Part shown: piece by piece, positions 50,557-62,894 of the stretch | How the letters are laid out: the number at the start of each line of letters is the position of its first letter | Numbering within the stretch: position 1 is the first letter of the stretch | DNA from: Petrolisthes cinctipes | Taxonomy: Eukaryota > Arthropoda > Malacostraca > Decapoda > Porcellanidae | NCBI GenBank assembly: GCA_033782935.1 | Contig: JAWQEG010000082.1 | Coordinates: 1,426,001-1,490,000 of the forward strand | Length of the DNA: 64,000 bases | Direction: 5' to 3' | The notes under the pieces: model-generated | Told to the model about the DNA's origin: nothing | What the model saw: the letters and a program-made list of their open reading frames with translations, nothing else | Databases searched by the model: none | Program-made: the position numbers and the translations under genes

Positions 50557-52935
50557 GTGTTAGAGTATTTTCAAAATACAGGCCAAAAACATACTGAAAA
50601 TCGATCTTTTAGGTGCCCAAAAGTCGATATGTGCATGCATCTTCTGTATCCGTTTATATCTCAAATTCTGGCCCTAAACACCCGAAAATTCGATATTTTG
50701 GGGTCCCAGAAGCGATCTGTACACGCCTACTCCGTGTTAGAGTATTTTCAATATTCAGGCCCAAAACATGCTGAAAATCGATATTTTTGGTGCCCAAAGT
50801 CAATATGTGCATGTATCTTCTGTACCCGTTTATATCTCAAATTCAGGCTCAAAACACCCGAAAATTCAATATTTTGGGGTCCCAGAATCAATCTGTACAT
50901 GCCTACACAGTGCTAGAATAATTTCAAAATATAGGCTAAAAACATGCTAAAAATCGACATTTTAGGTGCCAAAAAATCGATATCTCAAATTCAGTCCCAA
51001 AACACCCGAAAATTCGATATTTAGAGGTCCCAGAAGGTATCTGTACATGCCTACTCCGTGTTAGAGTAATTTAAAAATACAGGCCAAAAACATACTGAAA
51101 ATCGATCTTTTAGGTGCCCAAAAGTCGATATGTGCATGCATCTTCTGTACCCGTTTATATCTCAAATTCTGGCCCTAAACAGCCGAAAATTCGATATTTT
51201 GGGGTCCCAGAAGCAATCTGTACATGCCTACTCCGTGTTAGAGTATTTTCAAAATTCAGGCCCAAAACATGCTGAAAATCGATATTTTTGGTGCCCAAAG
51301 TCAATATGTGCATATATCTTCTGTACCCGTTTATATCTCAAATACAGGCTCAAAACACCCGAAAATTCAATATTTTGTGGTCCCAGAAGCAATCTGTACA
51401 TGCCTACTCAGTGTTAGAGTATTTTCAAAATACAGGCCCAAAACATGCTGAAAATCGATATTTTAGATGCCCAAAGTCAATATGTGCATGTATCTTCTGT
51501 ACCCGTTTATATCTCAAATTCAGGCTCAAAACACCCGAAAATTCAATATTTTGGGGTCCCAGAAGCAATCTGTACATGCCTACACAGTGCTAGAATATTT
51601 CCAAAATATAGGCTAAAAACATGCTAAAAATCGACATTTTAGGTGCCAAAAAATCGATATCTCAAATTCAGTCCCAAAACACCCGAAAATTCGATATTTA
51701 GAGGTCCCAGAAGGTATCTGTACATGCCTACTCCGTGTTAGAGTATTTTCAAAATACAGGCCAAAAACATACTGAAAATCGATCTTTTAGGTGCCCAAAA
51801 GTCGATATGTGCATGCATCTTCTGTATCCGTTTATATCTCAAATTCTGGCCCTAAACACCCGAAAATTCGATATTTTGGGGTCCCAGAAGCGATCTGTAC
51901 ACGCCTACTCCGTGTTAGAGTATTTTCAATATTCAGGCCCAAAACATGCTGAAAATCGATATTTTTGGTGCCCAAAGTCAATATGTGCATGTATCTTCTG
52001 TACCCGTTTATATCTCAAATTCAGGCTCAAAACACCCGAAAATTCAATATTTTGGGGTCCCAGAAGCAATCTGTACATGCCTACACAGTGCTAGAATAAT
52101 TTCAAAATATAGGCTAAAAACATGCTAAAAATCGACATTTTAGGTGCCAAAAAATCGATATCTCAAATTCAGTCCCAAAACACCCGAAAATTCGATATTT
52201 AGAGGTCCCAGAAGGTATCTGTACATGCCTACTCCGTGTTAGAGTAATTTAAAAATACAGGCCAAAAACATACTGAAAATCGATCTTTTAGGTGCCCAAA
52301 AGTCGATATGTGCATGCATCTTCTGTACCCGTTTATATCTCAAATTCTGGCCCTAAACAGCCGAAAATTCGATATTTTGGGGTCCCAGAAGCAATTTGTA
52401 CATGCCTACTCCGTGTTAGAGTATTTTCAAAATTCAGGCCCAAAACATGCTGAAAATCGATATTTTTGGTGCCCAAAGTCAATATGTGCATATATCTTCT
52501 GTACCCGTTTATATCTCAAATACAGGCTCAAAACCCCCGAAAATTCAATATTTTGTGGTCCCAGAAGCAATCTGTACATGCCTACTCAGTGTTAGAGTAT
52601 TTTCAAAATACAGGCCCAAAACATGCTGAAAATCGATATTTTAGATGCCCAAAGTCAATATGTGCATGTATCTTCTGTACCCGTTTATATCTCAAATTCA
52701 GGCTCAAAACACCCGAAAATTCAATATTTTGGGGTCCCAGAAGCAATCTGTACATGCCTAGACAGTGCTAGAATATTTTCAAAATATAGGCTAAAAACAT
52801 GCTAAAAATCGACATTTTAGGTGCCAAAAAATCGACATTTTAGGTGCCAAAAAATCGATATCTCAAATTCAGTCCCAAAACACCCGAAAATTCGATATTT
52901 AGAGGTCCCAGAAGGCATCTGTACATGCCTACTCC
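50557..52935 (+). repeat. 1178-bp block (501+677) duplicated in tandem
   Basis: 50557-51734 and 51735-52935 share GTACACGCCTAC (50721 and 51899), TTCAATATTCAGG, AGAATAATTTC and TTTTGTGGTCCC (51373 and 52551). The second copy is 23 bp longer because of the local duplication at 52810. Each copy is a 501-bp HOR followed by a 677-bp A-B-B-C unit. Confidence 0.84.
52810..52855 (+). repeat. 23-bp tandem duplication inside a C monomer
   Basis: The 23-bp segment from CGACATTTTAGG to AAAAAAT occurs twice in a row (52810-52832 and 52833-52855). It is the only small duplication of this kind that I noticed in a C monomer, and it marks this unit uniquely. It looks like replication slippage or a short-range exchange. 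Confidence 0.9.
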
Positions 52936-55900
52936 GTGTTAGAGTATTTTCAAAATACAGGCCAAAAACATACTGAAAATCGATCTTTTAGGTGCCCAAA
53001 AGTCGATATGTGCATGCATCTTCTGTACCCGTTTATATCTCAAATTCTGGCCCTAAACACCCGAAAATTCGATATTTTGGGGTCCCAGAAGCGATCTGTA
53101 CATGCCTACTCCGTGTTAGAGTATTTTCAAAATTCAGGCCCAAAACATGCTGAAAATCGATATTTTTGGTGCCCAAAGTCAATATGTGCATGTATCTTCT
53201 GTACCCGTTTATATCTCAAATTCAGGCTCAAAACACCCGAAAATTCAATATTTTGGGGACCCAGAAGCAATCTGTACATGCCTACACAGTGCTAGAATAT
53301 TTTCAAAATATAGGCTAAAAACATGCTAAAAATCGACATTTTAGGTGCCAAAAAATAGATATCTCAAATTCAGTCCCGAAACACCCGAAAATTCGATATT
53401 TAGAGGTCCCTACTCCGTGTTAGAGTATTTTAAAAATACAGGCCAAAAACATACTGAAAATCGATCTTTTAGGTGCCCAAAAGTCGATATGTGCATGCAT
53501 CTTCTGTACCCGTTTATATCTCAAATTCTGGCCCTAAACACCCGAAAATTCGATATTTTGGGGTCCCAGAAGCGATCTGTACATGCCTACTCCGTGTTAG
53601 AGTATTTTCAAAATTCAGGCCCAAAACATGCTGAAAATCGATATTTTTGGTGCCCAAAGTCAATATGTGCATGTATCTTCTGTACCCGTTTATATCTCAA
53701 ATTCAGGCTCAAAACACCCGAAAATTCAATATTTTGGGGTCCCAGAAGCAATCTGTACATGCCTACTCAGTGCTAGAATATTTTCAAAATATAGGCTAAA
53801 AACATGCTAAAAATCGATCTTTTAGGTGCCAAAAAGTCGATATCTCAAATTCAGTCCCAAAACACCCGAAAATTCGATATTTTGGGGTCCCAGAAGCGAT
53901 CTGTACATGCCTACTCCGTGTAAGAGTATTTTCAAAATACATGCTCAAAACATACTGAAAATCGATCTTTTAGGTGCACAAAAGTCGATATGTGCATGCA
54001 TCTTCAGTACCCGTTTATATCTCAAATTCAGGCTCAAAACACCCGAAAATTCAATATTTTGGGGTCCCAGAAGCAATCTGTACATGCCTACTCCGTGTTA
54101 GAGTATTTTCAAATTACAGGCCCAAAACATGATGTAAATCGATATTTTAGATGCCCAAAGTCAATATGTGCATGTATCTTCTGTACCCGTTTATATCTCA
54201 AATTCAGGCTCAAAACACCCGAAAATTCAATATTTTGGGGTCCCAGAAGCAATCTGTACATGCCTACACAGTGCTAGAATATTTTCAAAATATAGGCTAA
54301 AAACATGCTAAAAATGGACATTTTAGGTGCCAAAAAATCGATATCTCAAATTCAGTCCCAAAACACCCGAAAATTCGATATTTAGAGGTCCCAGAAGGTA
54401 TCTGTACATGCCTACTCCGTGTTAGAGTATTTTCAAAATACAGGCCAAAAACATACTGAAAATCGATCTTTTAGGTGCCCAAAAGTCGATATGTGCATGC
54501 ATCTTCTGTATCCGTTTATATCTCAAATTCTGGCCCTAAACACCCGAAAATTCGATATTTTGGGGTCCCAGAAGCGATCTGTACACGCCTACTCCGTGTT
54601 AGAGTATTTTCAATATTCAGGCCCAAAACATGCTGAAAATCGATATTTTTGGTGCCCAAAGTCAATATGTGCATGTATCTTCTGTACCCGTTTATATCTC
54701 AAATTCAGGCTCAAAACACCCGAAAATTCAATATTTTGGGGTCCCAGAAGCAATCTGTACATGCCTACACAGTGCTAGAATAATTTCAAAATATAGGCTA
54801 AAAACATGCTAAAAATCGACATTTTAGGTGCCAAAAAATCGATATCTCAAATTCAGTCCCAAAACACCCGAAAATTCGATATTTAGAGGTCCCAGAAGGT
54901 ATCTGTACATGCCTACTCCGTGTTAGAGTAATTTAAAAATACAGGCCAAAAACATACTGAAAATCGATCTTTTAGGTGCCCAAAAGTCGATATGTGCATG
55001 CATCTTCTGTACCCGTTTATATCTCAAATTCTGCCCCTAAACACCCGAAAATTCGATATTTTGGGGTCCCAGAAGCAATCTGTACATGCCTACTCCGTGT
55101 TAGAGTATTTTCAAAATTCAGGCCCAAAACATGCTGAAAATCGATATTTTTGGTGCCCAAAGTCAATATGTGCATGTATCTTCTGTACCCGTTTATATCT
55201 CAAATTCAGCCTCAAAACACCCGAAAATTCAATATTTTGGGGTCCCAGAAGCAATCTGTACATGCCTACACAGTGCTAGAATATTTTCAAAATATAGGCT
55301 AAAAACATGCTAAAAATCGATCTTTTAGGTGCCAAAAAGTCAATATCTCAAATTCAGTCCCAAAACACCCGAAAATTCGATATTTAGGGGTCCCAGAAGC
55401 GATCTGTACATGCCTACTCCGTGTTAGAGTATTTTCAAAATACATGCTCAAAACATACTGAAAATCGATCTTTTAGGTGCACAAAAGTCGATATGTGCAT
55501 GCATCTTCAGTACCCGTTTATATCTCAAATTCAGGCTCAAAACACCCGAAAATTCAATATTTTGGGGTCCCAGAAGCAATCTGTACATGCCTACTCAGTG
55601 TTAGAGTATTTTCAAAATACAGGCCCAAAACATGCTGAAAATCGATATTTTAGATGCCCAAAGTCAATATGTGCATGTATCTTCTGTACCCGTTTATATC
55701 TCAAATTCAGGCTCAAAACACCCGAAAATTCAATATTTTGGGGTCCGAGAAGCAATCTGTACATGCCTACACAGTGCTAGAATATTTTCAAAATATAGGC
55801 TAAAAACATGCTAAAAATCGACATTTTAGGTGCCAAAAAATCGATATCTCAAATTCAGTCCCAAAACACCCGAAAATTCGATATTTAGAGGTCCCAGAAG

Positions 55901-58080
55901 GTATCTGTACATGCCTACTCCGTGTTAGAGTATTTTCAAAATACAGGCCAAAAACATACTGAAAATCGATCTTTTAGGTGCCCAAAAGTCGATATGTGCA
56001 TGCATCTTCTGTACCCGTTTATATCTCAAATTCTGGCCCTAAACCCCCGAAAATTCGATATTTTGGGGTCCCAGAAGCGATCTGTACATGCCTACTCCGT
56101 GTTAGAGTATTTTCAAAATTCAGGCCCAAAACATGCTGAAAATCGATATTTTTGGTGCCCAAAGTCAATATGTGCATGTATCTTCTGTACCCGTTTATAT
56201 CTCAAATTCAGGCTCAAAACACCCGAAAATTCAATATTTTGGGGTCCCAGAAGCAATCTGTACATGCTTACTCAGTGCTAGAATATTTTCAAAATATAGG
56301 CTAAAAACATGCTAAAAATCGATCTTTTAGGTGCCAAAAAGTCGATATCTCAAATTCAGTCCCAAACACCCGAAAATTCGATATTTAGGGGTCACAGAAG
56401 CGATCTGTACATGCCTACTCCGTGTTAGAGTATTTTCAAAATACATGCTCAAAACATACTGAAAATCGATCTTTTAGGTGCACAAAAGTCGATATGTGCA
56501 TGCATCTTCAGTACCCGTTTATATCTCAAATTCAGGCTCAAAACACCCGAAAATTCAATATTTTGGGGTCCCAGAAGCAATCCGTACATGCCTACTCAGT
56601 GTTAGAGTATTTTCAAAATACAGGCCCAAAACATGCTGAAAATCGATATTTTAGATGCCCAAAGTCAATATGTGCATGTATCTTCTGTTCCCGTTTATAT
56701 CTCAAATTCAGGCTCAAAACACCCGAAAATTCAATATTTTGGGGTCCCAGAAGCAATCTGTACATGCCTACACAGTGCTATAATATTTTCAAAATATAGG
56801 CTAAAAACATGCTAAAAATCGATATTATAGGTGCCAAAAAATCGATATCTCAAATTCAGTCCCATAACACCCGAAAATTCGATATTTAGGGGTCCCAGAA
56901 GGTATCTGTACATGCCTACTCCGTGTTAGAGTATTTTCAAAATACAGGCCAAAAACATACTGAAAATCGATCTTTTAGGTGCCCAAAGTCAATATGTGAA
57001 TGTATCTTCTGTACCCGTTTATATCTCAAATTCAGGCTCAAAACACCCGAAAATTCAATATTTTGGGGTCCCAGAAGCAATCTGTACATGCCTACTCAGT
57101 GTTAGAGTATTTTCAAAATACAGGCCCAAAACATGCTGAAAATCGATATTTTTTATGCAAAAAGTCAATATGTGCATGTATCTTCTGTACCCGTTTATAT
57201 CTCAAATTCAGGCTCAAAAAACCCGAAAATTCAATATTTTGGGGTCCCAGAAGCAATCTGTACATGCCTACACAGTGCTAGAATATTTTCAAAATATAGG
57301 CTAAAAACATGCTACAAATCGACATTTTAGGTGCCAAAAAATCGATATCTCAAATTCAGTCCCGAAACACCCGAAAATTCGATATTTAGAGGTCCCTACT
57401 CCGTGTTAGAGTATTTTAAAAATACAGGCCAAAAACATACTAAAAATCGATCTTTTAGGTGCCCAAAAGTCGATATGTGCATGCATCTTCTGTACCCGTT
57501 TATATCTCAAATTCTGCCCCTAAACACCCGAAAATTCGATATTTTGGGGTCCCAGAAGCGATCTGTACATGCCTACTCCGTGTTAGAGTATTTTCAAAAT
57601 TCAGGCCCAAAACATGCTGAAAATCGATATTTTTGGTGCCCAAAGTCAATATGTGCATGTATCTTCTGTACCCGTTTATATCTCAAATTCAGGCTCAAAA
57701 CACCCAAAAATTCAATATTTTGGGGTCCCAGAAGCAATCTGTACATGCCTACACAGTGCTAGAATAATTTCAAAATATAGGCTAAAAACATGCTAAAAAT
57801 CGACATTTTAGGTGCCAAAAAATCGATATCTCAAATTCAGTCCCAAAACACCCGAAAATTCGATATTTAGAGGTCCCAGAAGGTATCTGTACATGCCTAC
57901 TCCGTGTTAGAGTAATTTAAAAATACAGGCCAAAAACATACTGAAAATCGATCTTTTAGGTGCCCAAAAGTCGATATGTGCATGCATCTTCTGTACCCGT
58001 TTATATCTCAAATTCAGTCCCAAAACACCCGAAAATTCGATATTTAGAGGTCCCAGAAGGCATCTGTACATGCCTACTCC
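52936..58080 (+). repeat. 5145-bp higher-order block, copy 1
   Basis: Units and markers here recur at +5145 from 58081: the 20-bp-deleted C (53411 and 58556), GTGTAAGAG (53927 and 59072), TTCAAATTACAGG (54109 and 59254), GTACACGCC (54581 and 59726) and AGAATAATTTC. Two 20-bp-deleted C monomers are present (53411 and 57397). The block ends in a chimeric monomer at 57904-58080. Confidence 0.83.
57904..58080 (+). repeat. Chimeric 177-bp monomer (A first half, C second half)
   Basis: An A1-type first half (with the TAATTTAAAAATACAGGCC entry) runs to TATATCTCAAATTC and then continues with CAGTCCCAAAAC, the start of a C second half. The switch lies in a stretch shared by all half-units. It coincides with the junction between the two 5145-bp copies, so it looks like the crossover point of the duplication. 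Confidence 0.82.
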
Positions 58081-61000
58081 GTGTTAGAGTATTTTCAAAA
58101 TACAGGCCAAAAACATACTGAAAATCGATCTTTTAGGTGCCCAAAAGTCGATATGTGCATGCATCTTCTGTACCCGTTTATATCTCAAATTCTGGCCCTA
58201 AACACCCGAAAATTCGATATTTTGGGGTCCCAGAAGCGATCTGTACATGCCTACTCCGTGTTAGAGTATTTTCAAAATTCAGGCCCAAAACATGCTGAAA
58301 ATCGATATTTTTGGTGCCCAAAGTCAATATGTGCATGTATCTTCTGTACCCGTTTATATCTCAAATTCAGGCTCAAAACACCCGAAAATTCAATATTTTG
58401 GGGTCCCAGAAGCAATCTGTACATGCCTACACAGTGCTAGAATATTTTCAAAATATAGGCTAAAAACATGCTAAAAATCGACATTTTAGGTGCCAAAAAA
58501 TCGATATCTCAAATTCAGTCCCGAAACACCCGAAAATTCGATATTTAGAGGTCCCTACTCCGTGTTAGAGTATTTTAAAAATACAGGCCAAAAACATACT
58601 GAAAATCGATCTTTTAGGTGCCCAAAAGTCGATATGTGCATGTATCTTCTGTACCCGTTTATATCTCAAATTCTGGCCCTAAACACCCGAAAATTCGATA
58701 TTTTGGGGTCCCAGAAGCGATCTGTACATGCCTACTCCGTGTTAGAGTATTTTCAAAATTCAGGCCGAAAACATGCTGAAAATCGATATTTTTGGTGCGC
58801 AAAGTCAATATGTGCATGTATCTTCTGTACCCGTTTATATCTCAAATTCAGGCTCAAAACACCCGAAAATTCAATATTTTGGGGTCCCAGAAGCAATCTG
58901 TACATGCCTACTCAGTGCTAGAATATTTTCAAAATATAGGCTAAAAACATGCTAAAAATCGATCTTTTAGGTGCCAAAAAGTCGATATCTCAAATTCAGT
59001 CCCAAAACACCCGAAAATTCGATATTTTGGGGTCCCAGAAGCGATCTGTACATGCCTACTCCGTGTAAGAGTATTTTCAAAATACATGCTCAAAACATAC
59101 TGAAAATCGATCTTTTAGGTGCACAAAAGTCGATATGTGCATGCATCTTCAGTACCCGTTTATATCTCAAATTCAGGCTCAAAACACCCGAAAATTCAAT
59201 ATTTTGGGGTCCCAGAAGCAATCTGTACATGCCTACTCCGTGTTAGAGTATTTTCAAATTACAGGCCCAAAACATGCTGAAAATCGATATTTTAGATGCC
59301 CAAAGTCAATATGTGCATGTATCTTCTGTACCCGTTTATATCTCAAATTCAGGCTCAAAACACCCGAAAATTCAATATTTTGGGGTCCCAGAAGCAATCT
59401 GTACATGCCTACACAGTGCTAGAATATTTTCAAAATATAGGCTAAAAACATGCTAAAAATCGACATTTTAGGTGCCAAAAAATCGATATCTCAAATTCAG
59501 TCCCAAAACACCCGAAAATTCGATATTTAGAGGTCCCAGAAGGTATCTGTACATGCCTACTCCGTGTTAGAGTATTTTCAAAATACACGCCAAAAACATA
59601 CTGAAAATCGATCTTTTAGGTGCCCAAAAGTCGATATGTGCATGCATCTTCTGTATCCGTTTATATCTCAAATTCTGGCCCTAAACACCCGAAAATTCGA
59701 TATTTTGGGGTCCCAGAAGCGATCTGTACACGCCTACTCCGTGTTAGAGTATTTTCAATATTCAGGCCCAAAACATGCTGAAAATCGATATTTTTGGTGC
59801 CCAAAGTCAATATGTGCATGTATCTTCTGTACCCGTTTATATCTTTAATTCAGGCTCAAAACACCCGAAAATTCAATATTTTGGGGTCCCAGAAGCAATC
59901 TGTACATGCCTACACAGTGCTAGAATAATTTCAAAATATAGGCTAAAAACATGCTAAAAATCGACATTTTAGGTGCCAAAAAATCGATATCTCAAATTCA
60001 GTCCCAAAACACCCGAAAATTCGATATTTAGAGGTCCCAGAAGGTATCTGTACATGCCTACTCCGTGTTAGAGTAATTTAAAAATACAGGCCAAAAACAT
60101 ACTGAAAATCGATCTTTTAGGTGCCCAAAAGTCGATATGTGCATGCATCTTCAGTACCCGTTTATATCTCAAATTCTGGCCCTAAACAGCCGAAAATTCG
60201 ATATTTTGGGGTCCCAGAAGCAATCTGTACATGCCTACTCCGTGTTAGAGTATTTTCAAAATTCAGGCCCAAAACATGCTGAAAATCGATATTTTTGGTG
60301 CCCAAAGTCAATATGTGCATGTATCTTCTGTACCCGTTTATATCTCAAATTCAGGCTCAAAACACCCGAAAATTCAATATTTTGGGGTCCCAGAAGCAAT
60401 CTGTACATGCCTACACAGTGCTAGAATATTTTCAAAATATAGGCTAAAAACATGCTAAAAATCGACATTTTAGGTGCCAAAAAATCGATATCTCAAATTC
60501 AGTCCCAAAACACCTGAAAATTCGATATTTAGAGGTCACAGAAGGCATCTGTACATGCCTACTCCGTGTTAGAGTATTTTCAAAATACAGGCCAAAAACA
60601 TACTGAAAATCGATCTTTTAGGTGCCCAAAAGTCGATATGTGCATGCATCTTCTGTACCCGTTTATATCTCAAATTCTGGCCCTAAACACCCGAAAATTC
60701 GATATTTTGGGGTCCCAGAAGCGATATGTACATGCCTATTCCGTGTTAGAGTATTTTCAAAATTCAGGCCCAAAACATGCTGAAAATCGATATTTTTGGT
60801 GCCCAAAGTCAATATGTGCATGTATCTTCTGTACCCGTTTATATCTCAAATTCAGGTTCAAAACACCCGAAAATTCAATATTTTGGGGTCCCAGAAGCAA
60901 TCTGTACATGCTTACTCAGTGCTAGAATATTTTCAAAATATAGGCTAAAAACATGCTAAAAATCGATCTTTTAGGTGCCAAAAAGTCGATATCTCAAATT

Positions 61001-62894
61001 CAGTCCCAAACACCCGAAAATTCGATATTTAGGGGTCACAGAAGCGATCTGTACATGCCTACTCCGTGTTAGAGTATTTTCAAAATACATGCTCAAAACA
61101 TACTGAAAATCGATCTTTTAGGTGCACAAAAGTCGATATGTGCATGCATCTTCAGTACCCGTTTATATCTCAAATTCAGGCTCAAAACACCCGAAAATTC
61201 AATATTTTGGGGTCCCAGAAGCAATCCGTACATGCCTACTCAGTGTTAGAGTATTTTCAAAATACAGGCCCAAAACATGCTGAAAATCGATATTTTAGAT
61301 GCCCAAAGTCAATATGTGCATGTATCTTCTGTTCCCGTTTATATCTCAAATTCAGGCTCAAAACACCCGAAAATTCAATATTTTGGGGTCCCAGAAGCAA
61401 TCTGTACATGCCTACACAGTGCTATAATATTTTCAAAATATAGGCTAAAAACATGCTAAAAATCGATCTTTTAGGTGCCAAAAAGTCGATATCTCAAATT
61501 CAGTCCCAAACACCCGAAAATTCGATATTTAGGGGTCACAGAAGCGATCTGTACATGCCTACTCCGTGTTAGAGTATTTTCAAAATACATGCTCAAAACA
61601 TACTGAAAATCGATCTTTTAGGTGCACAAAAGTCGATATGTGCATGCATCTTCAGTACCCGTTTATATCTCAAATTCAGGCTCAAAACACCCGAAAATTC
61701 AATATTTTGGGGTCCCAGAAGCAATCCGTACATGCCTACTCAGTGTTAGAGTATTTTCAAAATACAGGCCCAAAACATGCTGAAAATCGATATTTTAGAT
61801 GCCCAAAGTCAATATGTGCATGTATCTTCTGTTCCCGTTTATATCTCAAATTCAGGCTCAAAACACCCGAAAATTCAATATTTTGGGGTCCCAGAAGCAA
61901 TCTGTACATGCCTACACAGTGCTATAATATTTTCAAAATATAGGCTAAAAACATGCTAAAAATCGATATTATAGGTGCCAAAAAATCGATATCTCAAATT
62001 CAGTCCCATAACACCCGAAAATTCGATATTTAGAGGTCCCAGAAGGTATCTGTACATGCCTACTCCGTGTTAGAGTATTTTCAAAATACAGGCCAAAAAC
62101 ATACTGAAAATCGATCTTTTAGGTGCCCAAAGTCAATATGTGAATGTATCTTCTGTACCCGTTTATATCTCAAATTCAGGCTTAAAACACCCGAAAATTC
62201 ATAATTTTGGGGTCCCAGAAGCAATCTGTACATGCCTACTCAGTGTTAGAGTATTTTCAAAATACAGGCCCAAAACATGCTGAAAATCGATATTTTTTAT
62301 GCAAAAAGTCAATATGTGCATGTATCTTCTGTACCCGTTTATATCTCAAATTCAGGCTCAAAAAACCCGAAAATTCAATATTTTGGGGTCCCAGAAGCAA
62401 TCTGTACATGCCTACACAGTGCTAGAATATTTTCAAAATATAGGCTAAAAACATGCTAAAAATCGACATTTTAGGTGCCAAAAAATCGATATCTCAAATT
62501 CAGTCCCGAAACACCCGAAAATTCGATATTTAGAGGTCCCTACTCCGTGTTAGAGTATTTAAAAAATACAGGCCAAAAACATACTAAAAATCGATCTTTT
62601 AGGTGCCCAAAAGTCGATATGTGCATGCATCTTCTGTACCCGTTTATATCTCAAATTCTGGCCCTAAACACCCGAAAATTCGATATTTTGGGGTCCCAGA
62701 AGCGATCTGTACATGCCTACTCCGTGTTAGAGTATTTTCAAAATTCAGGCCCAAAACATGCTGAAAATCGATATTTTTGGTGCCCAAAGTCAATATGTGC
62801 ATGTATCTTCTGTACCCGTTTATATCTCAAATTCAGGCTCAAAACACCCGAAAATTCAATATTTTGGGGTCCCAGAAGCAATCTGTACATGCCT
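58081..62894 (+). repeat. 5145-bp higher-order block, copy 2 (rearranged)
   Basis: Matches copy 1 at +5145 up to about 60540. One 501-bp unit of copy 1 (starting 55421) is then missing, so the offset becomes 4644 (55922 to 60566, 56422 to 61066). Next a 500-bp unit is doubled (61066 and 61566), which restores the offset to 5144 (57331 to 62475). Similarity to copy 1 ends near 62894 (CTACTCAGTG here, CTACACAGTG in copy 1). Confidence 0.78.
61066..62066 (+). repeat. 500-bp HOR unit duplicated in tandem
   Basis: Units at 61066 and 61566 share rare bases: GCAATCCGTACATGCC (61221 and 61721), CTGTTCCCG (61329 and 61829), GTGCTATAATATTTTC and a one-base-short GTCCCAAACACCC before each. Copy 1 of the larger block has this unit once (56422). 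The C monomers differ (CGATCTTTTAGG after the first, CGATATTATAGG after the second). Confidence 0.84.
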
